A stretch of DNA of 64,000 nucleotides from Nocardioides zeae (GTDB lineage Bacteria; Actinomycetota; Actinomycetes; Propionibacteriales; Nocardioidaceae). The notes beneath the pieces were generated by a model that had not been told where the DNA came from, ran no database searches, and saw only the letters and a program-made list of their open reading frames with translations. Of this stretch, positions 42,107-51,032 are shown piece after piece. A program made the position numbers and the translations under genes. Position 1 is the stretch's first letter. Every line of letters begins with the position of its first letter. The DNA lies in NCBI RefSeq assembly GCF_030818655.1, contig NZ_JAUTAN010000001.1:2542001-2606000 (forward strand), given 5' to 3'.

Positions 42107-43144
42107 CTACTCGGTGGCGGACGAGTCCGGCGGCGTCTGGCCGTCGCTCGGCGGCTGGCCGCCACCGGGGCCGCCCTCACCGCCGGGTCCGCCGCCCTCG
42201 CCGCCCCCACCACCGGGGGCACTGCCGGCGCCGGCCTCGGTCGTCGTGTCGACGCCAACGGCGAGCGAGCCGACGTAACCGGACGCGACGTCCCCGGTGA
42301 ACGTGCCCATCTGCAGCTCGTAGCCGTCGCTGAAGACGTTGTCGGTCTCCAGCGTCACCTGGGACAGGTTCTGCGTGGACCCGGCGTAGGTGTCGAGGGC
42401 GTAGATCGGCGTCAGCATGTCCTCGGGGAACGCCACCTGTGACGTGGCGATGGCGTTCTCGACGTCGGTCGCCGAGTCGAGGTCGGGATAGACCTCGAAG
42501 TGGATGTGGGTCCACCGGCCGGAGTAGCACGCGGGGACGATGGTCGTGAACGCGACGCGGCCCTCGCTGTCCGCGACCTGGACGCCCCGGAGGTAGGTGA
42601 CGTCCTCGAGCCCCTCGGAGTACATCGAGTACTCGCCGTTGGCGTCGCAGTGCCACATGTAGACCGCGGCACCGGCGAACGGGACGTCACCGCCGGCCAT
42701 GTCGGTGAGGGCGAAGGACATCTCCAGGGGCACCCCGTCGGCGACGACCGACCCGTCGAGGCTGGAGGTGACGTCGCTGCGCACGATCCCGGACTCCTGC
42801 AGCACGTTGAGGTCCGCGGTGCCGTCGGCCGGGTAGGGACCGTTGGTCTCCTGCGGGATCTCGCCGTCGGCGGTCATGGTGGTCGACGTGCCGGTGCCGC
42901 CGTCGGACGTCGCCGACGAGCCCCCGGAGCCGCCGCTCGACGTGCTCGATCCGGACGAGCAGGCGGCGAGGACGAGCGCGCCCGCGCCGACGCCGGCCGC
43001 GCCGAGCACGCGGCGGCGGGTCAGCAGGGTGGTGGCGTCGAAGCCCGCACCCTGGTCGACGACGTCCTCGTCGGGGCGGGCCAGCAGCCGGCCGTCGTAG
43101 GCCGGGCCGTCGGGCGTCTGGTCAGGTGGGGGCGTGTTGCTCAT
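42107..43144 (-). CDS. Tat-exported lipoprotein with intradiol ring-cleavage dioxygenase-like domain
   Basis: The product has 345 residues. A twin-arginine signal (TRRRVLGAAGVGAG) ends in a lipobox (LAAC, Cys about 61), so it should be exported folded and lipid-anchored. After a Ser/Gly linker comes a dioxygenase-like beta domain (about 95-270): YMWHCDANGEYSMY and GRWTHIHFEVYPD resemble the Tyr and HxH iron ligands of intradiol dioxygenases. The tail (about 300-345) is Gly/Pro-rich. It lies 64 bp upstream of tatA on the same strand. Secreted intradiol-like proteins of this type are known, but their substrates are mostly undefined. Confidence 0.87.
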   Translation of the reverse strand: MSNTPPPDQTPDGPAYDGRLLARPDEDVVDQGAGFDATTLLTRRRVLGAAGVGAGALVLAACSSGSSTSSGGSGGSSATSDGGTGTSTTMTADGEIPQETNGPYPADGTADLNVLQESGIVRSDVTSSLDGSVVADGVPLEMSFALTDMAGGDVPFAGAAVYMWHCDANGEYSMYSEGLEDVTYLRGVQVADSEGRVAFTTIVPACYSGRWTHIHFEVYPDLDSATDVENAIATSQVAFPEDMLTPIYALDTYAGSTQNLSQVTLETDNVFSDGYELQMGTFTGDVASGYVGSLAVGVDTTTEAGAGSAPGGGGGEGGGPGGEGGPGGGQPPSDGQTPPDSSATE

Positions 43145-43264
43145 GGTGGGAGCTCCTCGGGGCGACTGGTGGACGAGTCACACCGTGCCCGCGGAGGCGG
43201 GGAGGGTCGTGTGGGTCGGCTGTGCGCCTCCTGTGAGCGCGTCGCCGCCCGCCGCCCGCCGGCG

Positions 43265-44362
43265 CTACCCCACCGGCGGCAGCGCGTCCGTCGCCTCCAG
43301 CGCCTCCATGCCGGTGACCTCCAGCAGGTCGGCGATCACCGAGCGCATCTGCGCCAGGAGCACCTCGATGCTCAGCTCGTCGGTGCGCTCGAGCTGCGCG
43401 GAGCCGCGGGCCGCCCGGAGCAGCAGCGGCTGCGCGTCGGTCGCCATGCGGTTGTGCGCGAGCTCCCCCGCGACGGCCTCCGCCGCCTCGGAGATCTCCC
43501 GGCACAGCACGGCGTACCCCGGCGGCACCGGCCGTCGGCGGTACGCCGCGATCGCCGTGCGCCGCGTCAGCACGCGGGTGCTGCGCAGGGCCTTGTCCAG
43601 CGGCTCGACCAGCTCGCTCATGCGCCGCACCGCGTCACGGTGCCGGAACCGGAACGGGGAGGACGCCACGACCGACATGCCCTCGTCGGCCGCGTCCTGC
43701 AGCTCGCGGATGAGGAAGTCGGTGGCCCGGGCGTCGGCCAGCACGTCGAAGGCCCGCTCCGTGTCGCCGTCGACCATGACCTCCGAGGCCGCTCGCAGGA
43801 GCGCCGCGATCTTGCGCACCACCACGGCCGCCTGCTCCCGGGGCCGCCGCAGCGGCGCCGAAGGCACGAGCGTGGCGGCCACCAGCGCCACCGCACCCCC
43901 GACGAGGGCGTCCGTCCAGCGCACGAAGGCGCCGCCCGGCGTCGGCACGAGCGTGGCCACGAAGATGGCCTGCACCGCCGACTGGGTGACGAGCAGCTGC
44001 CCACCGTCGAGGAGCAGCGCCGTCGACATCGACAGCACGACGATGAGCATCAGCTGCCACCAGCCCGACCCGATCTGCAGCACGAGGAGGTCGGCGATGA
44101 GCACCCCCACCGCGACGCCGACCGCCACCTCGGCCACCCGCCGCAGCCGCTGGCCGTAGGACGTGCCGAGACCGAGGACGGCCGCGACGGGCGCGAAGAA
44201 CGGGTGGTCGTGGCCGAGCACGTCGGAGGCGAGGAACCAGGCCACGCCGGCCGCGATCGCGCACTGCGCGACCTGGAAGCGCTTGGAGCGCCACCGCGCC
44301 ACGCGGGCGCTCGCCGACAGCCGGCCCTTGGCCCAGATCCGATCGACGGGCAGCGCCTCCAC
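43265..44362 (-). CDS. FUSC-family membrane protein (aromatic acid exporter-like)
   Basis: The product has 365 residues. Six membrane segments (about 33-50, 55-70, 78-96, 100-120, 125-140 and 148-170) are followed by a long cytoplasmic helical domain. PFFAPVAAVLGLG and GVLIADLLV match the FUSC/ArAE half-domain. Members export aromatic carboxylic acids or similar compounds; the substrate here is unknown. The proximity of a dioxygenase-like lipoprotein is suggestive only. Confidence 0.8.
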   Translation of the reverse strand: MEALPVDRIWAKGRLSASARVARWRSKRFQVAQCAIAAGVAWFLASDVLGHDHPFFAPVAAVLGLGTSYGQRLRRVAEVAVGVAVGVLIADLLVLQIGSGWWQLMLIVVLSMSTALLLDGGQLLVTQSAVQAIFVATLVPTPGGAFVRWTDALVGGAVALVAATLVPSAPLRRPREQAAVVVRKIAALLRAASEVMVDGDTERAFDVLADARATDFLIRELQDAADEGMSVVASSPFRFRHRDAVRRMSELVEPLDKALRSTRVLTRRTAIAAYRRRPVPPGYAVLCREISEAAEAVAGELAHNRMATDAQPLLLRAARGSAQLERTDELSIEVLLAQMRSVIADLLEVTGMEALEATDALPPVG

Positions 44363-44421
44363 GAGGCCCGATCATGCCAGAGGAGGCGCTGCCCCGACCT
44401 GTGACGACGACCGCGGGGCGC

Positions 44422-44844
44422 TCAGCCGACGTGCACCGTGCCCCGGCCTCCCCCGCCCGCGTCGTGACGGGCCCAGGCGATGGCGACCTGGAGGTCGGCG
44501 AGGTCCCGGTACCACGTCTCCACCTCGGCGACGCACACCGCGACCTGCACCTCCGCGTCGTACTCCCCGCACTCCGCCGTCGCCTCCGACAGCGTGGGCG
44601 GGTGCAGCGTGGTGCCGTCGTGGTGCTCGATCGTGAACCCGTTGTCCGCGTCGCCCTCCACCGCCACCACGGTGTCGCCCGGCGGCACCCAGCCGGGTGC
44701 CCGGTCGGCGGCCTGCGCGGGCGCACCCACCGCGGCCGCCGCGCCGCCCCCGGCGACCCCGAGGGCCACCACGGCCCCCACCGCCGCTCCCGTCACGGTG
44801 CCCGCCACCGTCCCCGCCACGATCCCTGCTGCTCGACGTGCCAT
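44422..44844 (-). CDS. Hypothetical secreted protein
   Basis: The product has 140 residues. A signal peptide (RRAAGIVAGTVAGTVTGAAV to about 45) is followed by a small acidic mature domain with two Cys residues (TAECGEYD, VAVCVAEVE), probably one disulphide. No family is recognised. It is flanked by a FUSC gene and a secreted nuclease gene, each with its own spacer. Confidence 0.6.
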   Translation of the reverse strand: MARRAAGIVAGTVAGTVTGAAVGAVVALGVAGGGAAAAVGAPAQAADRAPGWVPPGDTVVAVEGDADNGFTIEHHDGTTLHPPTLSEATAECGEYDAEVQVAVCVAEVETWYRDLADLQVAIAWARHDAGGGGRGTVHVG

Positions 44845-45002
44845 CTCGTCCCCCGTCCTGCTCGCACCGGACCCTCCGGTGCGGACGAGGACGACGCTAG
44901 GACGCCGCGACCCCGCCCGGGGGTACCCGGACGGGGCCTGGGGACAGCGGTCCCCCGCCCTGCGGCTGGGGACGACGAGCGGGCCGATCAGTAGCGGGCC
45001 GA

Positions 45003-45692
45003 TCAGTAGATGGTCACGCTTACGGTCTGGGAGCAGCCGGCGGCGTACGACGTCAGCGCCTGCTTCTCGGCCGAGTCGACGGCGAGGCCCCAGCGGTGCT
45101 TCACCGAGACCCACTCGGTGACGTAGCGGCACCGCGAGCCGGACGGCATCCACTCCGCGGGGTCCTGGTCGCTCTTCGACCGGTTGGAGGAGGCGCTGAC
45201 GGCGATGAGGGACCCGTAGAAGCCGAGGTCGTTGGCGAAGGCCTCCCGGCGGCTCGCCGACCAGCGCGAGGCCCCCGAGTCCCAGGCCTCGGCGAGCGGC
45301 ACCATGTGGTCGATGTCGAGCGACGACGCGCTCGTGTAGCTGGTCGCGTCGTAGTAGGAGTACCAGCGGCCGCCGGACAGCGAGCAGCCCGACCCGACGC
45401 TGGGCGCCGAGTCCGCCTCGCTGAGGAGCACCTCGTTGCGCGTGTTGCAGCCGTCGCCGTCCGCGTCGATCCAGTGCCGGAAGAGGTCGCGGCTGTAGCC
45501 GGTGCGGTTCTCGGTGGCGACCGGCAGGTCGGCGACGGCCTGCGTCACCGGCGCCGAGTACGTCGCGGCGTGGGCCGGCGACGGCGCGACGAGCAGGCTG
45601 GCGATCGCGAGGAGGGCCGCCAGCGCGGCGGCCAGGAGGTACGAGGTCGCCCGGTGGGCGGCAGGAGGACAGGGGTGGGCGACATCGCGCAT
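45003..45692 (-). CDS. Secreted HNH-family nuclease (DUF1524-like)
   Basis: The product has 229 residues. A signal peptide (LLAAALAALLAIASLLVAPS, cleavage near AHA-ATYS) precedes a DUF1524-type nuclease domain: LDIDHMVPLAEAWDSG holds the catalytic His, and NRSKSDQDPAEWMP the second metal-site region. Four Cys residues suggest disulphides outside the cell. It is probably an extracellular DNase used for nutrition or competition. The start is ATG 45692. Confidence 0.88.
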   Translation of the reverse strand: MRDVAHPCPPAAHRATSYLLAAALAALLAIASLLVAPSPAHAATYSAPVTQAVADLPVATENRTGYSRDLFRHWIDADGDGCNTRNEVLLSEADSAPSVGSGCSLSGGRWYSYYDATSYTSASSLDIDHMVPLAEAWDSGASRWSASRREAFANDLGFYGSLIAVSASSNRSKSDQDPAEWMPSGSRCRYVTEWVSVKHRWGLAVDSAEKQALTSYAAGCSQTVSVTIY

Positions 45693-45856
45693 GGTGGTGC
45701 TCCCGAGATGGAGTGGCCGACGTGTGCGGGCCCACCCTGCGACGCCCGTGTGCGTCGGCGGAAGGCCTGGGGAGGAAAACCTGGGTAACGCCTGGGGGGC
45801 GAGTACGTTGTGAGCCACGACACGCCGTCGTACCTCACCCCGTCTGGAGGCCTCCC

Positions 45857-47254
45857 GTGGGCGCACCGCTGGACCCGACCGCTGCCGCGTTCCTCTTCGC
45901 GGAGAGCCGCAGCATGCCGATGCACGTCGGGGGTCTCCAGCTGTTCGAGATGCCCCCGGAGGCCGGGCCGGAGTTCACGCGCGAGCTGGTGCAGCGGGTG
46001 CGGGCGACCCCGGACATGTCGCCGCTGTTCCTCCAGCACCCCCACCGCTCGCTCGCGACCGGCGGGGCGTGGACGTGGCGGGAGGACGTCGAGTTCGACG
46101 TGGAGCACCACGTGCGCCACAACGCGCTGCCCGCGCCCGGCCGCATCCGCGAGCTGCTCGACCTCTGTGGTCGGCTGCACGGCACGCGCCTGGCCCGGGA
46201 GCGCCCGCTCTGGGAGTGGCACCTGATCGAGGGCCTCGCCGACGGTCGCGTCGCGATGTACTCGAAGATGCACCACGCCCTCCTCGACGGCGTCGGGGCG
46301 ATGCGCCTGCTCCAGAGCGTGCTCACCGACGATCCCGACCTGCGGGACATGCCGGCGCCGTGGGCCCGCCGCGACCGGCCGTCCCACCCGTCGACCCACG
46401 CCCGCCCGGCGCTGCCGGTGCAGGCGCTCAACGGCGCGCTCGCCGTCGCCGGCGAGGCGGCCGGGATGCCCGCCTCCCTCGTGCGGACGATCAGCCGGGG
46501 CGTGCGCGACGAGACGTCCGCCGTGAGCTTCTACTCGCCGCGCACCCTGCTCAACCGCCGGATCACCGGCGCCCGACGGTTCGCCGCGGACGACTGGCCG
46601 CTCGAGCGGCTGCGGGCCATCGGGCGGGCGTCGGGCACGACCATCAACGACGTCGTGCTGGCCATGTGCTCCGGGGCGCTGCGGGCCTACCTCGCCGAGC
46701 TCGACGCCCTCCCCGACACCACGCTCACCGCGATGGTGCCCGTGTCGTTCCGGCGGGGCCAGGCGGCGGTGGCGTCCGCCGAGGGCGGCAACGCGGTCGG
46801 CGCCGTCATGGTGAAGCTCGGCACCGACCTGGCCGACCCGGCCGACCGGCTGCGCTCGGTGCGCCGCTCGATGCTGGAGGGCAAGGAGGCGCTGGGGTCG
46901 ATGACCAACACCCAGGCGCTGGCGATGACGGCGCTCGGGCTCGCGCCGGCGGTCGTGCTGCCGCTGCTGCGGATGCAGGGCCTGGTCCGGCCACCGTTCA
47001 ACCTGATCATCTCCAACGTCCCGGGCCCGGACGGCCCGCGCTGGTTCGACGGTGCGCGCATGGTGGGGATGTACCCGCTGTCGATCCCGCTCCACGGCAT
47101 CGCCCTCAACATCACCTGCACGTCCTACGACGGGCGCCTCGGGTTCGGCCTCACCGGCTGCCGCCGGACGGTCCCGCGGCTGCAGCGCCTCCTCACCTTC
47201 CTCGACGACGAGGTCGCGGCCCTCGAGAAGGCCACCGGCGTCACCGGGGCGTGA
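45857..47254 (+). CDS. Wax ester synthase/diacylglycerol acyltransferase (WS/DGAT)
   Basis: The product has 465 residues, normal for the family. The active-site HHALLDG (HHxxxDG) follows YSKM, and the conserved NLIISNVPGP is present near residue 375. The enzyme transfers acyl-CoA to diacylglycerol or fatty alcohols for storage lipid, common in lipid-importing actinobacteria and consistent with the mce operon. The start is GTG 45857; upstream in-frame sequence is not family-like. It ends 14 bp inside the convergent methyltransferase gene. Confidence 0.92.
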   Translation: MGAPLDPTAAAFLFAESRSMPMHVGGLQLFEMPPEAGPEFTRELVQRVRATPDMSPLFLQHPHRSLATGGAWTWREDVEFDVEHHVRHNALPAPGRIRELLDLCGRLHGTRLARERPLWEWHLIEGLADGRVAMYSKMHHALLDGVGAMRLLQSVLTDDPDLRDMPAPWARRDRPSHPSTHARPALPVQALNGALAVAGEAAGMPASLVRTISRGVRDETSAVSFYSPRTLLNRRITGARRFAADDWPLERLRAIGRASGTTINDVVLAMCSGALRAYLAELDALPDTTLTAMVPVSFRRGQAAVASAEGGNAVGAVMVKLGTDLADPADRLRSVRRSMLEGKEALGSMTNTQALAMTALGLAPAVVLPLLRMQGLVRPPFNLIISNVPGPDGPRWFDGARMVGMYPLSIPLHGIALNITCTSYDGRLGFGLTGCRRTVPRLQRLLTFLDDEVAALEKATGVTGA

Positions 47255-48428
47255 AGCCCTCCCCGACGCCCTCGGCGTAGCCCCCGCCGAGGGTCGCGTC
47301 CACCGCCCGCAGCCGGGCGCGGGTGACGTCGGCGACGGTCGCGAAGCCGGCCTCCGCCGCCGCGGACCCGGGCCGCACGGGCTCGCCCGCGTTGATGCTG
47401 AGGCACGTGCGGGTGCCGCCGTCGGCCGCGTTGAGCAGCGCGACCGCGTGCCCCGTCGTACCGCTCCCGGCGAAGGGGTCGAGCACCCGGGCGTCGGCGG
47501 GGTACGTCGCGACCACGCGCCGCAGGAGACCCGTGGGCTTCGGCGAGTCGAAGGCCTTGCCCACGAGGGCCGTCACCTCGGCGACGGCCGTGTCGGTCGA
47601 GCCGATCTCCTCGGCCAGCCAGATCGTCGTGAGCTTCTTGCGGCGCTCAGGGGTGAGCCAGTCGCGCTGGAAGACGTCGACCCGCTCCCCCAGACGTCCC
47701 CGGACCGTGCGGCAGACGAGGTCGTCGGACCGCTGGGCCACGAGGGGCGCGGACCACCGCCACACCGCGGGCGCGCCGTCGCCGAACACCGGGTGCACCT
47801 CGGTCGCGCCGTCGAAGGGGACGCAGGAGACCCGGCCCGTCCCCGGGTCGCCGTGGAGCGGGTAGTGCAGCGTCGGGGCGGTCGACGGGCGGAAGCGCTT
47901 GTTGGTGTTGCGCAGCGGCAGCAGGCGGTAGCGCCGGCCGTCCTCGGCGGTGTGCCCGAAGTCGGCCGGGTCGACGGCATCGGGGCTCGTCGGGTCCAGG
48001 CGGCAGCGGCGGGCGTCGCGGGCGTAGACGAGGAGGTACTCGTGGCTCACCGCGAAGCCGCCGCCCAGCTGGCGGCCCTTCGCATTGAGGTTGACGACGA
48101 CCTGGGCGACGAACGCGGCCTCGCCGAAGACCTCGTCGAGCAGGAGCCGGAGGTGCGCGACCTCCCGGTCGTCGATGCTGACGAACACCGCGCCCTCGGG
48201 GGCGAGCACGCGGCGTACCTCGGCGAGGCGCGGGCGCATCATCGCCACCCACGCGGCGTGCCGGTCGGCGGCGCCGGCCCGGGCCACGGCGCTGCGGTCG
48301 CGGTAGAGGAGCGCGGTGTCGCGGTTGTAGGGCGGGTCGAGGTAGGCGACGTCGACGGAGCCCTCGGCCAGGCCGGCGAGCACGTCGAGGTTGTCGCCCT
48401 CGACGAAGGTGTTGCGGGGCGCCGGCAC
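47241..48428 (-). CDS. DNA (adenine-N6 or cytosine-N4) methyltransferase, beta class
   Basis: The product has 395 residues. The catalytic motif DPPY (31-34) precedes the SAM-binding motif DPFAGSGTTGHAV (about 335), the order that defines beta-class enzymes such as Type III Mod. Between them is a variable region likely to hold target recognition. No restriction gene (res) is adjacent, so it is an orphan methyltransferase here. The start is GTG 48428; there is no family-like sequence before it. It overlaps the WS/DGAT gene tail-to-tail by 14 bp. Confidence 0.9.
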   Translation of the reverse strand: MPAPRNTFVEGDNLDVLAGLAEGSVDVAYLDPPYNRDTALLYRDRSAVARAGAADRHAAWVAMMRPRLAEVRRVLAPEGAVFVSIDDREVAHLRLLLDEVFGEAAFVAQVVVNLNAKGRQLGGGFAVSHEYLLVYARDARRCRLDPTSPDAVDPADFGHTAEDGRRYRLLPLRNTNKRFRPSTAPTLHYPLHGDPGTGRVSCVPFDGATEVHPVFGDGAPAVWRWSAPLVAQRSDDLVCRTVRGRLGERVDVFQRDWLTPERRKKLTTIWLAEEIGSTDTAVAEVTALVGKAFDSPKPTGLLRRVVATYPADARVLDPFAGSGTTGHAVALLNAADGGTRTCLSINAGEPVRPGSAAAEAGFATVADVTRARLRAVDATLGGGYAEGVGEGFTPR

Positions 48429-48483
48429 GACGTCATCATGCCAAGCGGACGGCCCCCGCCACGGGCCGCTAGCCTCGACGACC

Positions 48484-49017
48484 GTGTCGCCCGCCCCACC
48501 TCCCGTCACCGTGTCCGTCGATCCCGACCTCACCGCCCGCGACGTGCGGGCGCTGCTCGAGGCCCACCTCGCCGACATGCGCGCCGTCTCGCCGCCGGAG
48601 TCCGTGCACGCGCTCGACCTCGACGAGCTGCGGGACCCCGCGATCACCTTCTGCGTCGCCCGCACCGCCGACGGGACGCTCCTGGGCGTCGGGGCGCTCA
48701 AGGAGCTCGACGACCCGACCGAGCCCGGGGGCCACGGCGAGGTGAAGTCGATGCGGACGGCGCCGACGGCCGTCCGCACGGGCGTCGCCTCCCACCTGCT
48801 CGCCCACCTGCTCGACCTCGCCCGCTCGCGCGGGCTGGCCCGCGTGAGCCTGGAGACGGGGGCGGAGCCGTTCTTCGCACCGGCGCGGCGGTTCTACGCG
48901 CGGCACGGGTTCGTCGAGTGCGGGCCGTTCGCCGACTACGCCCCCGACCCCAACAGCGTGTTCATGACCCGCCCCGTCGCAGGGAGCGCGGCTGCTCCGG
49001 CGGCACCGCCCGCGTGA
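48484..49017 (+). CDS. GNAT family N-acetyltransferase
   Basis: The product has 177 residues. The acetyl-CoA site is seen in VRTGVASHLLAHLLDLARSR (a variant of the Q/RxxGxG/A loop), with LETG and FYARHGFVECGPF as later GNAT motifs; it is close to the YtmI/ElaA-type group. The GTG start at 48484 lies 8 bp after TAGCCT, suggesting a leaderless transcript. Its last 56 bp overlap the convergent gene. The substrate is unknown. Confidence 0.88.
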   Translation: MSPAPPPVTVSVDPDLTARDVRALLEAHLADMRAVSPPESVHALDLDELRDPAITFCVARTADGTLLGVGALKELDDPTEPGGHGEVKSMRTAPTAVRTGVASHLLAHLLDLARSRGLARVSLETGAEPFFAPARRFYARHGFVECGPFADYAPDPNSVFMTRPVAGSAAAPAAPPA

Positions 49018-49333
49018 GGTCCGCGTGGGCGACGAGCTCGGCGAGCGGGGTCGCGACGGGCGGGTACGCCGCGACCGGCGTGCTGCCGCTCAGCACGACG
49101 TAGACCGTGTCGCCGCCCGGCGCCAGCTGCAGCACGGAGGCGTCGACGAGCCCCGCGGCGTGGGCGTGGGCCTGGCGCTTGGCGCGCACGAGCCCGGCCC
49201 GCCGGGCCGCTGCCTGCGCGGCCTGCTTGCCGCCCTTGTCCCAGGCGAGCTTCAGCTGGGGGCCGTACTTCACGGCCAGCGTCACCCCCGTCGTCGCGAG
49301 GGTCGCCGCCTTCTTGGGGTCGATTCGTGCCAT
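48962..49333 (-). CDS. Hypothetical protein (123 residues)
   Basis: It is not recognised as a named family. A basic helical N-terminal half (KKAATLATTGVTLAVKYGPQ, then Lys/Arg/Ala-rich helices with HAHAAG) precedes a small beta segment (GGDTVYVVLSGSTPVAAYPP). It has no signal peptide. The basic, Ala-rich composition would allow nucleic-acid or membrane-surface binding, but this is speculation. It converges with the GNAT gene, overlapping it by 56 bp. Confidence 0.6.
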   Translation of the reverse strand: MARIDPKKAATLATTGVTLAVKYGPQLKLAWDKGGKQAAQAAARRAGLVRAKRQAHAHAAGLVDASVLQLAPGGDTVYVVLSGSTPVAAYPPVATPLAELVAHADLTRAVPPEQPRSLRRGGS

Positions 49334-49373
49334 GTGGCTATGATGCCGCGCCGTACCCGGCCATGATGGGCGC

Positions 49374-49967
49374 GTGCACGAGGGGAGCAGGCGCGAGCGA
49401 CGGGAGCGCCGACGCCGCGAGGCGGAGATGCTGCGGCGTCTCGAGGAGCTCGACCGCGTCGACGCTGCGCTCGGCCTGGGGGCGCTGCCCTACGGCGTGC
49501 CCGCCGGCTCGCGGCGGCCCCCGCCGCGTCGGCGCTGGGTCACCGTGCTCATGGGGTCCTCGGTCCTGGTCCTGCTCATGGGCGTCGTCGTGGCGCTCGC
49601 ACCGCAGGCCGCGCCGCTGCGCGACCTCCTCGGGCTCCAGCGGTACGGCGAGCGTCCGACGTACGTCGCCGGCGAGGGCACCTACGCGTTCCTCGCCACG
49701 CAGCCCGGCAGCGACGCGCCCGTCGGCTACGACCCCTGCCGGACGGTCGAGGTGCTCGTCAACCCCGAGGGCGCCCCGCGCGACCACCGCGACCTCGTCG
49801 ACACGGCGCTCGCCCGCGTCGGCGCCGCCACCGGGCTCGACCTACGGGTGGTCGGCGAGACGGACGACCGCGACACCGACCGCATCGACGACGCCGGCGT
49901 GCCCCAGCCGGTCCTCGTGCTGTGGGCCGACGAGGACGAGCAGCCCGACCTGGGCGGGGCGCCATGA
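49374..49967 (+). CDS. Truncated matrixin-like membrane-anchored protein (zinc site missing)
   Basis: The product has 197 residues: a charged coiled N-terminus (about 1-35, many Arg/Glu), one membrane segment (about 56-77), then the opening of an actinobacterial matrixin-type domain (YDPCRTVEVLVNPEG, ALARVGAATGLDLRVVGETD, VLVLWADEDEQPDL). In recalled relatives this is followed by a region with the zinc motif HExxHxxGLxH. Here the frame stops instead, and sequence resembling the family C-terminus appears at once in another frame. An internal deletion that removed the catalytic part is inferred. It may be a pseudogene or an assembly collapse. Confidence 0.7.
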   Translation: MHEGSRRERRERRRREAEMLRRLEELDRVDAALGLGALPYGVPAGSRRPPPRRRWVTVLMGSSVLVLLMGVVVALAPQAAPLRDLLGLQRYGERPTYVAGEGTYAFLATQPGSDAPVGYDPCRTVEVLVNPEGAPRDHRDLVDTALARVGAATGLDLRVVGETDDRDTDRIDDAGVPQPVLVLWADEDEQPDLGGAP

Positions 49968-50029
49968 CCGAGTTCGGGCCCGGGGACCTCGAGGGGCTCG
50001 GCCGTCTCGGTGCCGTCCCCTGCGGCTGA
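49964..50029 (+). pseudogene. Orphan C-terminal tail of the matrixin-like gene
   Basis: ATG 49964 to TGA 50029 reads MTEFGPGDLEGLGRLGAVPC plus Gly, resembling the closing segment of matrixin-like proteins. It is out of frame with the preceding 197-residue frame, whose stop it overlaps by 4 bp. It is interpreted as the 3' remnant left after an internal deletion. Confidence 0.55.
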
Positions 50030-50100
50030 GGGAGGTACCCTGCCCGATGCTGTCCGCACGACCCGGCCGCCGGCCGCCCCGATCCCCGAGGAGCACCTGC

Positions 50101-50133
50101 ATGACCCGCCGCCTCCGCGAGGTCCCCGCGTGA
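50101..50133 (+). CDS. Possible 10-codon leader peptide coupled to the ABC permease
   Basis: ATG ACC to TGA encodes MTRRLREVPA. A good RBS (GAGGAG, 50088-50093) lies 7 bp before it, better than the one before the permease. Its TGA overlaps the permease GTG (GTGA). It may set up translational coupling; no known regulator or amino-acid run is evident. Confidence 0.35.
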   Translation: MTRRLREVPA

Positions 50134-51032
50134 CGTCCGCGGAGCCCGTCGCCGACGGGCAGGGCCGCCTGCCCGACGAGGTCGGCCTCTCGCTGAAGGA
50201 GATCGCCGAGAGCAACGGGCTGCGCCAGGTCGGGGGACGACCGCGCCTGAGCACCTACCTCTCCGGCCTCTGGGGCCGGCGCCACTTCGCGTGGATGCTC
50301 GCCAAGTCGCAGGCCTACAGCCAGAACCAGGGCAGCTACCTCGGCCAGGCGTGGAACATCCTCAACCCGCTCATCAACGCGGCGGTCTACCTGGCGATCT
50401 TCGGCTACGTGCTCAAGACCGACCGGGGCATCGAGAACTACATCGCCTACCTGCTCATCGGCATCTTCTTCTTCCAGTTCATCACCCGGGCCATCACGCT
50501 GGGCTCGAAGGCGGTCGTCGGCAACACCGGGCTCGTCAACTCGTTGCAGTTCCCCCGGGCGCTGCTGCCCATCTCGACGGTGCTCACCGAGCTCCTGACG
50601 TTCCTGCCCGCAACCGTCGTGCTGCTCGTGCTGGTGCCGCTGTCGGGGGAGCCGTTCACGTGGTGGTGGCTCGCACTGCCCGGGGCGATCGCGCTCATGC
50701 ACGTCTGGGGCACCGGCATGGCGTTCCTGCTGGCGCGGCTCGTGGTCGAGGTGCGGGACGTCGCGAACCTGATCCCGTTCATCATGCGGGCGCTCATGTA
50801 CTTCTCCGGCGTCTTCTTCTCCATCACCACCTACGCCGGCTCCGGCCTGATCGGCACCGCGCTGGCCTACCAGCCGGTGGCGGTCTACCTGCAGCTGGCG
50901 CGCACCTGCCTCATGGTCGAGGCGGAGCCGTCGGCGACGCTGTGGCTCGCCGCGCTCGGGTGGGCGGTGGTCACCCTGGTGGTCGGGTTCCTCTTCTTCT
51001 GGCGGGCGGAGGCGAAGTACGGCCGTGGCTGA
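50130..51032 (+). CDS. ABC-2 type polysaccharide/teichoic acid exporter permease (Wzm/TagG-like)
   Basis: The product has 300 residues with six membrane segments. SYLGQAWNILNPLINAAVYLA is the typical N-terminal signature of O-antigen/teichoic-acid permeases, and the ABC2 motif region (LARLVVEVRDVANLIPF) follows. It pairs with the ATPase encoded 8 bp inside its end to export an undecaprenyl-linked glycan across the membrane. The GTG start at 50130 is preferred; no ATG is in frame nearby. Confidence 0.9.
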   Translation: MTSAEPVADGQGRLPDEVGLSLKEIAESNGLRQVGGRPRLSTYLSGLWGRRHFAWMLAKSQAYSQNQGSYLGQAWNILNPLINAAVYLAIFGYVLKTDRGIENYIAYLLIGIFFFQFITRAITLGSKAVVGNTGLVNSLQFPRALLPISTVLTELLTFLPATVVLLVLVPLSGEPFTWWWLALPGAIALMHVWGTGMAFLLARLVVEVRDVANLIPFIMRALMYFSGVFFSITTYAGSGLIGTALAYQPVAVYLQLARTCLMVEAEPSATLWLAALGWAVVTLVVGFLFFWRAEAKYGRG

